From a virus, in IMG/VR virus record IMGVR_UViG_3300037277_000065, positions 1-40,410 of that record: a stretch of DNA of 40,410 nt; one strand, written 5' to 3'. Of this stretch, positions 31,651 to 39,932 are shown one piece after another (position 1 is the stretch's first letter; the number at the start of each line of letters is the position of its first letter). A program made the position numbers and the translations under genes. The notes beneath the pieces are model-generated. The model saw only the letters and a program-made list of their open reading frames with translations, had not been told where the DNA came from and did no database searches.

Positions 31651-31749
31651 CAGGTTGGGTTGCACTAACAGTAATTGTTTTCCTAGGCCAGGAAACATAT
31701 CCTTTTGCGGCCGCAAGGGAGGTCATATTGTAGAGTGCAACCCAATTTA
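31651..31749 (+). ncRNA. candidate structured RNA with three-way junction
   Basis: No ORF occupies this stretch, but the bases fold consistently. A 12-bp closing helix pairs 31655-31666 (TTGGGTTGCACT) with 31734-31745. A second helix pairs ACAGTA (31668-31673) with TATTGT (31726-31731). Two enclosed hairpins are TTTCCT/AGGAAA (31679-31695) and one around the palindrome TTGCGGCCGCAA (31705-31716). Both loops expose GGCC, which is self-complementary, so loop-loop or dimer contacts are possible. A terminator lies about 50 bases beyond. I know no family it matches. It could also be a 3' UTR element of the 115-aa gene. Confidence 0.6.
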
Positions 31750-31800
31750 TAAATATGGGTGCTATTATACATTGTCATAAATGTTTAACCTCCTAAGATC

Positions 31801-31831
31801 AAAAATAACGCCCCAATGGGGCGTTATTTTT
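31801..31831. terminator. bidirectional intrinsic terminator
   Basis: A perfect 14-base stem AAAAATAACGCCCC / GGGGCGTTATTTTT around AAT, between the rightward virion block and the leftward replication block. It has T runs on both strands. Confidence 0.92.
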
Positions 31832-32075
31832 ATATCTCGCACGATGCTTTCGATACATACATGACCATAGGTTTCTTTCTATCATAAGTGCAGTTCCAAC
31901 TTTTTTCTGAAGTGAATATATATCCTTTAACTTCATACACTTCAGTTTCACCCTCTGTACTATTCATAGGTTCGATAACAATTATGCTTCCTATAGGTGG
32001 GAGAAATTGTCCGGGGTGATATTCTCTCTTTTCATCTACCCGTGTACCGTCAAGAAGTTTCATTATCATATTCAT
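31830..32075 (-). CDS. hypothetical protein, 81 aa
   Basis: An 81-residue protein beginning MNMIMKLLDGTRVDEK and containing a beta-like core (GQFLPPIGSIIVIEP). No domain is recognised. The start overlaps the end of the 107-aa gene by 26 bases, with a GGGGG stretch seven bases upstream. It is the last gene of the leftward replication block and ends at the bidirectional terminator. Later in-frame ATG codons (about residues 3 and 5) are possible starts. Confidence 0.7.
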   Translation of the reverse strand: MNMIMKLLDGTRVDEKREYHPGQFLPPIGSIIVIEPMNSTEGETEVYEVKGYIFTSEKSWNCTYDRKKPMVMYVSKASCEI

Positions 32076-32373
32076 TCAAACGCCCCCATTCTCCTATTGA
32101 CCATTTGCCTCCACTGATATACGAAGCAAACGTTATTAATGCTGAATACCCTGCCCAATCACCAGTTGCTTTTATAGCCTCAACTACATCTCTAGACCTG
32201 TCTGAATCTATTTCTCCAGAAGCTTTCACTAAAACTGTCATTTCTCCAACATCACTATTACGAGAAGATGCATCAGTAATGCACTTTAACTCAATGCCGT
32301 ATCGCAATAATTCTTTAGCTAATTTCGAGAATTTAATCGTATCTTTCTTTATTTGCTTACCAAATGAGCGCAT
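32050..32373 (-). CDS. hypothetical protein, 107 aa
   Basis: A 107-residue protein beginning MRSFGKQIKKDTIKFS, with a helical first third and a mixed body (AIKATGDWAGYSALITFASY). I do not recognise it. The ATG is two bases past the stop of the helicase gene, with AGGAGAT just upstream, so it is co-transcribed. The position suggests an accessory of DNA metabolism, without further support. Confidence 0.7.
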   Translation of the reverse strand: MRSFGKQIKKDTIKFSKLAKELLRYGIELKCITDASSRNSDVGEMTVLVKASGEIDSDRSRDVVEAIKATGDWAGYSALITFASYISGGKWSIGEWGRLNEYDNETS

Positions 32374-32375
32374 AA

Positions 32376-34505
32376 TTAAATCTCCTTCCCAGGGAATAAG
32401 AATCTTTTGATGTCGTCTAGTTTTTGAGAACCTCTATTCCATGGAAACGTAGGTCTGAACTGGTCTTTGTAGCAAGATCTCCTAGAGAAACGTTCTCTCT
32501 CAGTTTTTAGCATCCTCGAATCAAGTATTGATACAACGCATTTGTCGTGTATAGACCTTACACCTCTACCAACAGCTTGTTTTAAAGTTATGAGCATCAT
32601 AGGCACGGAGTAATTCTCAAACATTCCTCCAAAGCCGTATAGCTGAACTAGCTTTTCCATCATAGGGTCTCCTGCCATAGGAAAAGGTAGCTTATCAATA
32701 ATCAGGCACCTGAGAGCATATCCGGGAACGTCAACTCCAGTAAAGAATGAGCGAGTAGCAAAGAGTACACTGTCTACGTCGTTCTTAAACTCATCAATAA
32801 GTACAGGAGCTGGTGCTTGGTACTGCATGAAGGAACGTATTCCGTACTTCGCTTCAAGTATTGGAGCAACTATCTCATATGTTTTTCTCATATTTGAAAC
32901 AGATGTGAACAAGCACAAAGCTCCACCTTCACAGGCTCCAACTATCTGCTCAATATGAAGAGGGAGCGATTCTGCAAACTTAGGGTCATTTCCTGCTACA
33001 GTATTCTCAGGGAAGTACCACCATTGTTGTTTAGTAAGGTCAAACGGTGATTCTCCAATGTATTCCCACACTCTCTCTGGGGGGCATTCGCAGATGCCTG
33101 TTTGAGCCTTAATAAAATTGAAGTTACCATTAGTACTAAGTGTTGCAGACGTAAAGATGCAAGATAAATCTTCTCGCCTTAAAAACGACGAGAATATATC
33201 TCTTCCTACTTCTATCGGTTTATTGCTAATCGAAGTACGTTGATTAGGTTTGAACTTCTCTTTTATGTCTGGAGATTTGTCAAGCCAATACACTTCGTCT
33301 GAACTTGTGCATAGCTCGAAACAATTACGCATTAAGTTCGCCATCTCAGAGCATCTTTGCTGGAGTCGTACAAGCCCATTCTTGAACATATTATATTCTT
33401 TACTATCCCAATCTCCACCATAACCTTTGTGCTCTTCGATACACTCTACAAGAAAGTCTTCGATAACACTTATGCAACCTCGGATATCTCTAATTACGTT
33501 GATGATATTAACACGTTTGTCATCATTTAAGTAAGTGTACGGGTCAACAACAATACTTTGTTCGTATTTGTCGTCCTTAAAGTGCATTCCGTACATCCAC
33601 TCAAAGTACTCTGCGGCATTGTCCATGATGTAAGCTGTGTAATTATTAATCCTCTCTTGAGCTCTCTCGGCTTGAAGGGAGAGTTCAGCCATTATTTCCT
33701 TATACTTTTCAAGGAGATTCTCAATGTCTTTCTTAAGGTATCTCAGTGTGTTCAGAGACACCTTCGCCAATCTAAAGTCTCTGAACTTATTAGCAAACTC
33801 ATGAGCTTCATCGAACACTAAAACACTATACTCTGGAAGAAGATTTCCTTTGCCTATCTTCCAATCAGAGAAAAGAACGTGGTAGTTAGTAATTATGATG
33901 TTCGCCCCTAATGCTTTAGCTTTGTGTATTTGATAGAAGCAACTATTGTACTGCGGACAATGATTTCCTTCGCATTCTCCGTCCCTAGAGCATACAAGTT
34001 GGTCTTCTATCTCTGGAGGTATTTGGTGAGGAAATTCTGAAATATTACCTGTAGTAGTCTTTCTTGCCCACATTGCAATCTTTGAAGTATCTACTTCAGC
34101 ATTTCTGAATCCATACGCTTCAATCGTTAAGAACTTTCGTTTACAAAGAAAGTTCTTCTTACCCTTAAGTAAAGCACACGGTATCTCTCTGCCATATATA
34201 TTACTGAATATCTTTTGCACCAAAGGTATATCCTTTAGCATAAGTTGTTCTTGAAGATTAATTCCATCAGTAACAACTATAATATTCCCCGATAAGTCAT
34301 TGTAGAAATACTCAAATGTGGGGATGAGGTAAGCAAATGTCTTACCAAATCCACAAGGACCTTCCAAGATGAAGTGTTTGTGCTCTTGTAAGGCATCGTA
34401 TATTCTATGCGCAGCTTCTATTTGTGATTCTCTTGGAACATAGTCTTTCTTTTCTTTCTGGATGAGTCCATCAGCAGAAAATATAACATCAATTGTCTCA
34501 TTCAT
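32376..34505 (-). CDS. dinG: DinG/XPD-like iron-sulphur helicase, 709 aa
   Basis: A superfamily 2, 5'-to-3' helicase of the DinG/XPD type. Visible motifs are Walker A GPCGFGKT (49-56), motif Ia VVTDGINLQEQ, four or more cysteines suitable for a 4Fe-4S cluster between motifs Ia and II (Cys121, 172 or 178, 183, 189), the DEAH box VFDEAHEF (232-235), and the C-terminal FFTGVDVPG and QAVGRGVRS (motif VI arginines). This fits repair of R-loops or unwinding of displaced strands, and here probably phage replication or recombination. It overlaps the RuvC-like gene by 8 bases, with GGAGG before the ATG. The symbol follows family resemblance; it may be a phage-specific member. Confidence 0.92.
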   Translation of the reverse strand: MNETIDVIFSADGLIQKEKKDYVPRESQIEAAHRIYDALQEHKHFILEGPCGFGKTFAYLIPTFEYFYNDLSGNIIVVTDGINLQEQLMLKDIPLVQKIFSNIYGREIPCALLKGKKNFLCKRKFLTIEAYGFRNAEVDTSKIAMWARKTTTGNISEFPHQIPPEIEDQLVCSRDGECEGNHCPQYNSCFYQIHKAKALGANIIITNYHVLFSDWKIGKGNLLPEYSVLVFDEAHEFANKFRDFRLAKVSLNTLRYLKKDIENLLEKYKEIMAELSLQAERAQERINNYTAYIMDNAAEYFEWMYGMHFKDDKYEQSIVVDPYTYLNDDKRVNIINVIRDIRGCISVIEDFLVECIEEHKGYGGDWDSKEYNMFKNGLVRLQQRCSEMANLMRNCFELCTSSDEVYWLDKSPDIKEKFKPNQRTSISNKPIEVGRDIFSSFLRREDLSCIFTSATLSTNGNFNFIKAQTGICECPPERVWEYIGESPFDLTKQQWWYFPENTVAGNDPKFAESLPLHIEQIVGACEGGALCLFTSVSNMRKTYEIVAPILEAKYGIRSFMQYQAPAPVLIDEFKNDVDSVLFATRSFFTGVDVPGYALRCLIIDKLPFPMAGDPMMEKLVQLYGFGGMFENYSVPMMLITLKQAVGRGVRSIHDKCVVSILDSRMLKTERERFSRRSCYKDQFRPTFPWNRGSQKLDDIKRFLFPGKEI

Positions 34506-35169
34506 TTAAAAGAACCTCCGTCTTATACCAGTAGTTGAAGAGAACGCCTGCATCACCTTCGTCATCTGTATTAAATATTATTCCATACTCTTTACTCATA
34601 AGTTCACCCAGTGCTCGTTTAGTTATGTCTGGGATTCGCCTTAACTCTTCTTCACTTTTTCCTTTACAAAACTCAACAACTACTTTGCCTACATTTAAAA
34701 TACTTCTTACCTTGCTTACGGCGTATTCTTTGACTGGAATGCCAAGCCTGCCTGACAGTCCGAGTAAAGTACCCATGACTTTGGCAAGTAATATAGAAGT
34801 AAGTATGCCGTTGAATATTGCATTCTTCTCTACCAAAATAAGGTCAGGCTTTATATTATCAATAAGTCCTGCCATTGCCTTGCTTATGTTTGCTAACACA
34901 TACAAGTCCTTCTGCGCACGCACTGCATCATCTCTACGCTCTTTTTCAGCTTTACTGATACTTACTTCGCCTATCTTGTAATAAGTGCTTAGAAGCTCCC
35001 CTGACTTCGTGGGGAGCTTCTTTTTTGTTTTCATAAAACCCAAGGTTACAGCTGAGTAATCGGGTGGGATGATAGGGCATGACATTATTTTATTTATCTT
35101 TTTTCCCTCGAGTCTTACCGTCACTATCCCTATGCAACGACTCGATAAGTCGAACGCCATTACTATCAT
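34498..35169 (-). CDS. RuvC-like RNase H-fold nuclease (Holliday resolvase type), 223 aa
   Basis: A RuvC-like nuclease by its acidic motifs: MAFDLSSRCIG (Asp7), LILVEKNAIFNG (Glu114) and TDDEGDAGVL (Asp/Glu at 202-206). This is the usual three- or four-acid metal site for resolving branched DNA. The length is near that of phage and bacterial RuvC-type resolvases. Residues about 47-85 form an inserted lysine-rich stretch. The ATG at 35169, after AGAGGTGA, lies 80 bases inside the end of the 118-aa gene in another frame. A strong plus-strand terminator hairpin lies inside the gene at 34991-35027. It acts beside the helicase in the replication block. Confidence 0.85.
   Translation of the reverse strand: MIVMAFDLSSRCIGIVTVRLEGKKINKIMSCPIIPPDYSAVTLGFMKTKKKLPTKSGELLSTYYKIGEVSISKAEKERRDDAVRAQKDLYVLANISKAMAGLIDNIKPDLILVEKNAIFNGILTSILLAKVMGTLLGLSGRLGIPVKEYAVSKVRSILNVGKVVVEFCKGKSEEELRRIPDITKRALGELMSKEYGIIFNTDDEGDAGVLFNYWYKTEVLLNE
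34991..35027 (+). terminator. intrinsic terminator on plus strand, inside leftward gene
   Basis: An 11-base perfect stem AGAAGCTCCCC (34991-35001) / GGGGAGCTTCT (35011-35021) is followed by a T run ending near 35027. It reads as a terminator only on the plus strand, opposite to the RuvC-like gene that contains it (about codons 48-60). Confidence 0.7.
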
Positions 35170-35446
35170 CTGTTTTCACCTCTATAGAGTAAGTTTTATT
35201 TTGTGCTGTTTCTACCAGTAACTTAACTGTTGAATCGTACATAGAGAAATGAGATCTAAACAAATCGAGCATGAGTCTATCAAAATGTTTAGCGAACAAA
35301 AAATCAACGCTGTTAGGGTCAATTTCTCGCTCCAATTCCTTCATGTATACGTTGCACAAATATTTTACTATGCAGTTTACACCAGGGTCGTTTAACATAC
35401 GTTCTTTAACTATCTTTTTTAGCTGTTCTTTGTATTCGTTTTCCAT
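35090..35446 (-). CDS. hypothetical protein, 118 aa
   Basis: A 118-residue, charged and helical protein beginning MENEYKEQLKKIVKER and ending in a basic tail (GKTRGKKDK). No domain is recognised. Its last 80 bases overlap the RuvC-like gene in a different frame. It begins about 10 bases after the phosphoesterase gene, with GGAGGGA before the ATG. Gene packing supports it. Confidence 0.75.
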   Translation of the reverse strand: MENEYKEQLKKIVKERMLNDPGVNCIVKYLCNVYMKELEREIDPNSVDFLFAKHFDRLMLDLFRSHFSMYDSTVKLLVETAQNKTYSIEVKTDDSNGVRLIESLHRDSDGKTRGKKDK

Positions 35447-35456
35447 AATGTCCCTC

Positions 35457-36116
35457 CTAAGTACATTCTACGTAGTATTCAGTACCTTCGCCGTCGTCTC
35501 TGAGTTCAAGACAAGCTAATCTGCCACCATAAGCTGCTCCACAATCAATACCTATCTTATTTGCACCATGCCATATATAGAAGTTATTCCACTGAGTAGG
35601 TGTATGACCAAAGATAATTAAGCAACTATCAGGAATTTTTGCTCTTAAAAATGGTTCTCTAGTCCAAAGCAAATTGAATTGACTCTGCACAGCGTAGTCC
35701 ACGTCAGGATTGTAGCCTGCATGAACAAATATTTTATTACCTATTCTGTGTTTCATGGGTAAGCCAGAAAAGAACTCCACTGCTGCTTTCTCTAATCCGT
35801 TGTTATGAAACTCTTTAAGAGTTCCGTAACAACCATTAGGGTCGCCATAAAAATTATCGATGCTGTCCTTGCCAGCATCGATGTCTTCTATAGCTTCTAA
35901 GTACATGGCTTCATGATTGCCCATTAAAACTGTAGCTCCACCCTTTTTCAGGGACATAACAAGCTCTAAAGTCTTAACAGGATCTTCACCTCTATCTATA
36001 TAATCTCCCAAAAGTACTAACTCATCGCTAGCTGGGTCGTAGTTTGCTCCAGCTAGCAATTTTTGTAGTGCATTGTATTTCGAATGAATGTCTGAAATTG
36101 CTAATATCCTACTCAT
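35457..36116 (-). CDS. calcineurin-like metallophosphoesterase, 219 aa
   Basis: A lambda-phosphatase/PrpE-type metallophosphoesterase. The two-metal site is visible as ISDIHSKY (Asp9, His11), LLGDYIDRGED (37-43), LMGNHEAM (66-69), FVHAGYNP and IFGHTPTQ. Family members remove phosphate from phosphoproteins or hydrolyse diadenosine tetraphosphate; the substrate here cannot be told. Its size, about 220 aa, is normal. The gene overlaps the P-loop kinase gene by 8 bases in the leftward operon. Confidence 0.92.
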   Translation of the reverse strand: MSRILAISDIHSKYNALQKLLAGANYDPASDELVLLGDYIDRGEDPVKTLELVMSLKKGGATVLMGNHEAMYLEAIEDIDAGKDSIDNFYGDPNGCYGTLKEFHNNGLEKAAVEFFSGLPMKHRIGNKIFVHAGYNPDVDYAVQSQFNLLWTREPFLRAKIPDSCLIIFGHTPTQWNNFYIWHGANKIGIDCGAAYGGRLACLELRDDGEGTEYYVECT

Positions 36117-36651
36117 TGGATAACAACTCCTCTACGAATTTCTGTACCTCCACCCTCAATTTGTCTAAACCACTTTCAGAGCTAATGACTGCGTCGAATT
36201 CGTAGTTGTCCAAGGCTATTTCACTGATATGAGCTCTTTGCTCTTCTGTAAGAGTATTCTCACAATCAGTCCTAATCACACGAACACACTTTGACCAAAT
36301 CATAGGGATACGGTTATAACATTCAATTTCATCAGGAAAACGAGTGTCTGGCACAAGAAAATAATCAAATCTTTCTTTGTACACATTGACAAAAGCAAGA
36401 ATAACATTTATCCAAAAATCAGGCACCCTCCTTCTTACATAGTCGGTACCTTCATATTGCAACATTGTTCTTCCTGCTTCATCTTTAACTCCATCCCAAC
36501 CCAAATACTCTTTGCACACATATTTTACATAGTCACCGTAGTGGCATATGCAAACTGTTTTGCCTACACTTTCGAGCATTTCTTTAGCAAGAATAGCAAA
36601 ACTATCCTTACCTGCTTGGGCTTTTCCTGATACTGTTATAACCATCGACAT
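36109..36651 (-). CDS. P-loop kinase, deoxynucleoside monophosphate kinase-like, 180 aa
   Basis: The N-terminus has a P-loop, SGKAQAGKDS (8-17), of the adenylate/dNMP-kinase type. Further signs are the TMLQYEGTDYVRRR region and VPDTRFPDEIE, which recall the phage deoxynucleotide kinases (T4 gene 1/T5-like). The likely job is phosphorylating dNMPs for phage DNA synthesis. The exact nucleotide specificity cannot be read from the sequence. GGAGGAGCGCTC precedes the ATG, and the gene overlaps the phosphoesterase by 8 bases. Confidence 0.8.
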   Translation of the reverse strand: MSMVITVSGKAQAGKDSFAILAKEMLESVGKTVCICHYGDYVKYVCKEYLGWDGVKDEAGRTMLQYEGTDYVRRRVPDFWINVILAFVNVYKERFDYFLVPDTRFPDEIECYNRIPMIWSKCVRVIRTDCENTLTEEQRAHISEIALDNYEFDAVISSESGLDKLRVEVQKFVEELLSNE

Positions 36652-36663
36652 GAGCGCTCCTCC

Positions 36664-37353
36664 TTAGTCTTTAAACAATGATGGCACTAGCTGTTGTAGA
36701 AACTTTCTTACGACTTTTTCGGGAACATTTGTACTTTCATAGTAATCTTTGTGGTTTTTAATTAGAGCCTCAAACCTACGGATTAGTTCTGGTCCAGGCT
36801 CGTATTCGTAGTTACCACAATACTTAATAAATTCATCTACACTTGAGAGTCCTTTTTTAAATTTTGCCTTAATCAAATACGGACAATTATCTCCATGCTC
36901 AAAGTTATAAGGCTCAATTTTTAACTCTGCAAATGCTTTCTTTAATTCACACTTAGAATGGTCTTTGACTTCGCAAGGATTACACCAATACAAAGCCTTT
37001 TCTGTAACAACATCTAAGAGTTCTTGACTTACAAAAGCGTTCGTGTTATCTTCTGCTAATTGCTTTTTAAGTTTCTCTCCTTCTTGAGATGGAACAATGA
37101 TACTTTTTACAAAATAAATCTCTTTCTTTAACTGCTCATCGACTCCAGGCTCAAGTTTCTCTTCAAAGAGCCGTATAGCTTGAAATAACTTAGATAAACT
37201 TTCGGCGTATAATTTTACTTCTTCTTCAGATATCTTTTTCTTCTTTCCCCAACTGACAGCAAGGTCTTCAACCATGCCTGCAAGGGAGTATATTCCAAAA
37301 AGACTGTGGCGGTCTGATCTGCACAGACGCCTGTATGAACCGTGATTTCCCAT
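36664..37353 (-). CDS. hypothetical cysteine-containing protein, 229 aa
   Basis: A 229-residue protein with a helical N-terminal half and a cysteine cluster (WCNPCEVKDHSKCELKKA, then DNCPY) that could bind zinc. The pattern resembles a DUF seen in Gram-positive phages (DUF5651-like), recalled from memory and unverified. The first 25 residues (MGNHGSYRRLCRSDRHSL) are basic. A later start cannot be excluded. It lies in the replication operon, 12 bases before the kinase gene. Confidence 0.75.
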   Translation of the reverse strand: MGNHGSYRRLCRSDRHSLFGIYSLAGMVEDLAVSWGKKKKISEEEVKLYAESLSKLFQAIRLFEEKLEPGVDEQLKKEIYFVKSIIVPSQEGEKLKKQLAEDNTNAFVSQELLDVVTEKALYWCNPCEVKDHSKCELKKAFAELKIEPYNFEHGDNCPYLIKAKFKKGLSSVDEFIKYCGNYEYEPGPELIRRFEALIKNHKDYYESTNVPEKVVRKFLQQLVPSLFKD

Positions 37354-37366
37354 ATTTTATTTTCTC

Positions 37367-37957
37367 CTATGTGTTTTTTATTATCCTGTGAGTGATATTG
37401 TCAGCGAATATCGTAGCTATTTCAGCAGCTTTAGGATTTAGTTCCACTAACTTCAGTTCTATTTGACTTCTTATCCCTCCGTGTCCAGAGAATTCTTGTT
37501 CTGAAAAATGAATTCTTGAATTATTATACGGAGCAAGCAAAAGTCTCATTACTTCAATATCATTGTCTGTAAATTTTTTTTCTACAGTAAATTCACCGTC
37601 TTTGTTGACTGCTACGAATCCTGTGAAGTCAAAAAATGAGCTAAATGTATTATTCTCCACTTCCATCTTTTTAACCTTCTTAAGCAATCCTCCAACATTA
37701 AAAGGAGACTTGTTTTTATAGATTAAGCCTTCAGGGAATAGATTCTTTGAAACGTCAAGGGAATTAATTCGTATACTCTCAACAAGTAAGTCAACAGACT
37801 TTGCTGCTGCTTTTGGTATCCATGTTCTCGGCTTAACTGGCTTTTCATCTTCTGAACTTTGAACAAGGATGTCTGGACCTATCTCCATAAAGAGAGATAC
37901 AAGCTGATGATGTGGATCGTAGTTCAGTTTGATATCATATATGATATTTGTAGCCAT
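37367..37957 (-). CDS. hypothetical protein, 196 aa
   Basis: A 196-residue soluble protein beginning MATNIIYDIKLNYDPH. It is a mixture of beta-like and helical stretches, without membrane segments, cysteine clusters or a nucleotide motif. It lies two bases after the stop of the 189-aa gene and 13 bases before the next, inside the leftward operon. No function is assigned. Confidence 0.75.
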   Translation of the reverse strand: MATNIIYDIKLNYDPHHQLVSLFMEIGPDILVQSSEDEKPVKPRTWIPKAAAKSVDLLVESIRINSLDVSKNLFPEGLIYKNKSPFNVGGLLKKVKKMEVENNTFSSFFDFTGFVAVNKDGEFTVEKKFTDNDIEVMRLLLAPYNNSRIHFSEQEFSGHGGIRSQIELKLVELNPKAAEIATIFADNITHRIIKNT

Positions 37958-37958
37958 G

Positions 37959-38528
37959 TTACTTTACCTCCAACTTCTTTAGTTCTTTCACATCAGTTCT
38001 CGTTGTGTGCAGAAGGAACTTCATTATTGTTGTAGCTTTTTGAACTCTGAACGTATTGCTTAGGTAATTCTTAAAACTTTCAACGAATTCTGGATTTTTA
38101 GCCCTAGAATAAAGAACTTTGGGGACATTGTATGTAGTGAACATGATGTCTGCCTTCTCTCTATCCTCCATGTTTTCATAATTAGAACTAAGACACCAAA
38201 CAGAATAAAATGCATCAGTATACATCTTTTCTACATCAATCATTTTAACAATGTCTTCTCCTGATAATAACTTACCCTTAGAATCTGTAGCACCATTGAA
38301 GCTTTCGCTACTACTAATTCTTTCAAGCAACTCTTCCACAGAAGAACCTTCTGCAAATCTACTCCACCACTTAGCTTTCTTTCCATTTATTTTGCTGTAC
38401 GTTGAATTGTCACCCATTAAAACTACAGCAAAATAAATACCAGAAGCAGAATCATGATTTATATGCATTTCATATATAACGTCGTGTTCCGTTTCATCTT
38501 TTTCTATTTTTAACTTAGGCTTAGCCAC
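37959..38528 (-). CDS. hypothetical protein, 189 aa (GTG start)
   Basis: The GTG at 38528 is chosen because AAGGGG lies nine bases before it. An in-frame GTG at 38576 would sit inside the terminator hairpin of the preceding gene and is rejected. The protein begins MAKPKLKIEKDETEHD, has a beta-like first third (MHINHDSASGIYFAVVLMG), a helical middle and a C-terminus rich in Lys and Thr. It is unrecognised. It follows the SSB-like gene after a terminator, so some transcription must pass through. Confidence 0.75.
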   Translation of the reverse strand: MAKPKLKIEKDETEHDVIYEMHINHDSASGIYFAVVLMGDNSTYSKINGKKAKWWSRFAEGSSVEELLERISSSESFNGATDSKGKLLSGEDIVKMIDVEKMYTDAFYSVWCLSSNYENMEDREKADIMFTTYNVPKVLYSRAKNPEFVESFKNYLSNTFRVQKATTIMKFLLHTTRTDVKELKKLEVK

Positions 38529-38546
38529 GCATCTCAACCCCTTTTT

Positions 38547-38581
38547 AAAAATAGTGGGCAGGGTTGCCCCCGCCACTATTT
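38547..38581 (-). terminator. intrinsic terminator after SSB-like gene
   Basis: An AAATAGTGG / CCACTATTT stem with an inner GC-rich part, followed on the minus strand by TT and A/T bases. It lies 11 bases past the SSB-like stop. Partial read-through could lower expression of the downstream genes relative to the SSB-like protein. Confidence 0.8.
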
Positions 38582-38591
38582 CTTAGATATC

Positions 38592-39563
38592 TTAGAACAT
38601 TGCACCTTCTGGCATAGTTGTAGGTTCTGAACCATCTACAGGAATAGCTTCTGTTGCATCTGTAAGATCCATATCCACAGCTTCTTTGAATATTGCCATA
38701 TAAGCTTTCGCAGTAGTCTGGAAGTGATTCCATGTTTCTGCTTTCTTATCTTCAAAGATTTTACCCTTTTCAGTAAGTACAGGCTTTCTCTTGCCTTCAA
38801 CCATTTGGTACTCACCAGTGTAAAGATCTGCCGCTGTGTATCCAAGGTCATTGAGAATATCCTGAGCAACGTTGCCTACGATGTCATACTTAACAACATA
38901 GAATGCGCCTTTGTCATTCTGTTCAAATTCAGTGAACAATACAATCTTATATGCGAATGGAGCAAGTTGTCTTGGAGCTATACTAGTAAAGAAGTCTTTA
39001 GTGTACTTCACACTTGCTCCAGGGATTACAAGTCTAAATGGCATATTCCTAGAAGTATCTAGTTGACTGAGAGCCAACCAACCATACGCCATGTTACATT
39101 GAGGTTTATTGGAACCTTCTGCGATATTTTCCCATTTACCGAATGGGCATTTAGCACATTCTTTTCTAGGGTCTCCAGCAGCTCTGATACCATCAACAGA
39201 TCTACAAATAGGCTTATCACCTCTTTTGAACTGTTTCTCCCACATAACTCTTTGCTCATTCTTTGCGAGCAATACTGCAGGAAGTCTAGCCACAGATTCT
39301 CCAGTAACTTGATTGTAGAATGTACCAGGCTTTACTTTTCCTTGAGTAACTTCAAGAGATGTTGGTTGCATAACTCTGAATCTAGGCATCTTTAAGTCAG
39401 AAGCTTTTAAGGATAAAAATTCATCCCCGCCTTCTGTCTTTAAATCGTCAAGCAAGTCAAGACCTGAAAAAGCCAATGCCATCTTATCAGCATCTGACAT
39501 AACTGCTACTTGCGTATTTTCAACCGGTGCTAAACTGTTGTCATTTTTTACTGCTGCTGCCAT
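38592..39563 (-). CDS. zinc-containing SSB-like replication protein, 323 aa
   Basis: A 323-residue protein with a four-cysteine zinc-ribbon candidate: Cys120, Cys136 and Cys139 (ECAKCPFGKW) and Cys156 (KPQCNMAYGW). The C-terminus is acidic and ends in a phenylalanine (EPTTMPEGAMF), as in many single-strand DNA-binding proteins, where it recruits partners. The middle is beta-rich (LVIPGASVKY, FVVKYDIVG-like). It lies next to HU and is followed by a terminator. The SSB role is inferred from these two features. It may instead be another DNA-metabolism protein with a CPFxxW motif. Confidence 0.6.
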   Translation of the reverse strand: MAAAVKNDNSLAPVENTQVAVMSDADKMALAFSGLDLLDDLKTEGGDEFLSLKASDLKMPRFRVMQPTSLEVTQGKVKPGTFYNQVTGESVARLPAVLLAKNEQRVMWEKQFKRGDKPICRSVDGIRAAGDPRKECAKCPFGKWENIAEGSNKPQCNMAYGWLALSQLDTSRNMPFRLVIPGASVKYTKDFFTSIAPRQLAPFAYKIVLFTEFEQNDKGAFYVVKYDIVGNVAQDILNDLGYTAADLYTGEYQMVEGKRKPVLTEKGKIFEDKKAETWNHFQTTAKAYMAIFKEAVDMDLTDATEAIPVDGSEPTTMPEGAMF

Positions 39564-39599
39564 AATTACCTAGCCTCCATTTTTCATTTAGTATTTTTA

Positions 39600-39899
39600 T
39601 TACTTGTCATCAACTTTCTTTACGCCATTAACTTTGTCAGTAAGTCCTTTAGAAGTTCTAAAAACAATAGCAAGTTTTTCTGGGATAGCTATTTTTTCCT
39701 TAGTTCTAGGGTTCTGTCCTGCACGAGCGGCTCTTTTAATTACTTTAAAAGCACCACTTTCTCCAAATCTTACGCTGTCGTTAGCAACAATTAACCCTTC
39801 CTCAATTGCTTCTGCTAAAGCATAAATATACTTGTTAGCATCGACCTTCGTAATTTTTGCTTTTGCTGCAAATGCGTCAACTAAATCTGAATGATTCAT
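39600..39899 (-). CDS. HU-family DNA-binding protein, 99 aa
   Basis: A short basic protein of the HU/IHF type, with the helical N-terminal dimerisation part (LVDAFAAKAKITK) and the beta-arm segment (KRAARAGQNPRTKEKIAIP, about 55-73) that bends DNA. The length (99) is normal. In phages such proteins compact or arrange DNA at origins or transposition sites. AGGAGG precedes the ATG, and the SSB-like gene follows 36 bases downstream. A hairpin (39933-39954) lies upstream. Confidence 0.95.
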   Translation of the reverse strand: MNHSDLVDAFAAKAKITKVDANKYIYALAEAIEEGLIVANDSVRFGESGAFKVIKRAARAGQNPRTKEKIAIPEKLAIVFRTSKGLTDKVNGVKKVDDK

Positions 39900-39932
39900 C
39901 TGTAGTTCCTCCTATATATATTGATTTTAATA

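Noticed and set aside
31705-31716. The TTGCGGCCGCAA palindrome as a stand-alone operator
   Set aside because: It fits as one hairpin of a larger nested fold, so it is described with the RNA candidate.
38529-38576. Longer 205-aa form starting at GTG 38576
   Set aside because: That start lies within the terminator hairpin; GTG 38528 has a properly spaced AAGGGG.
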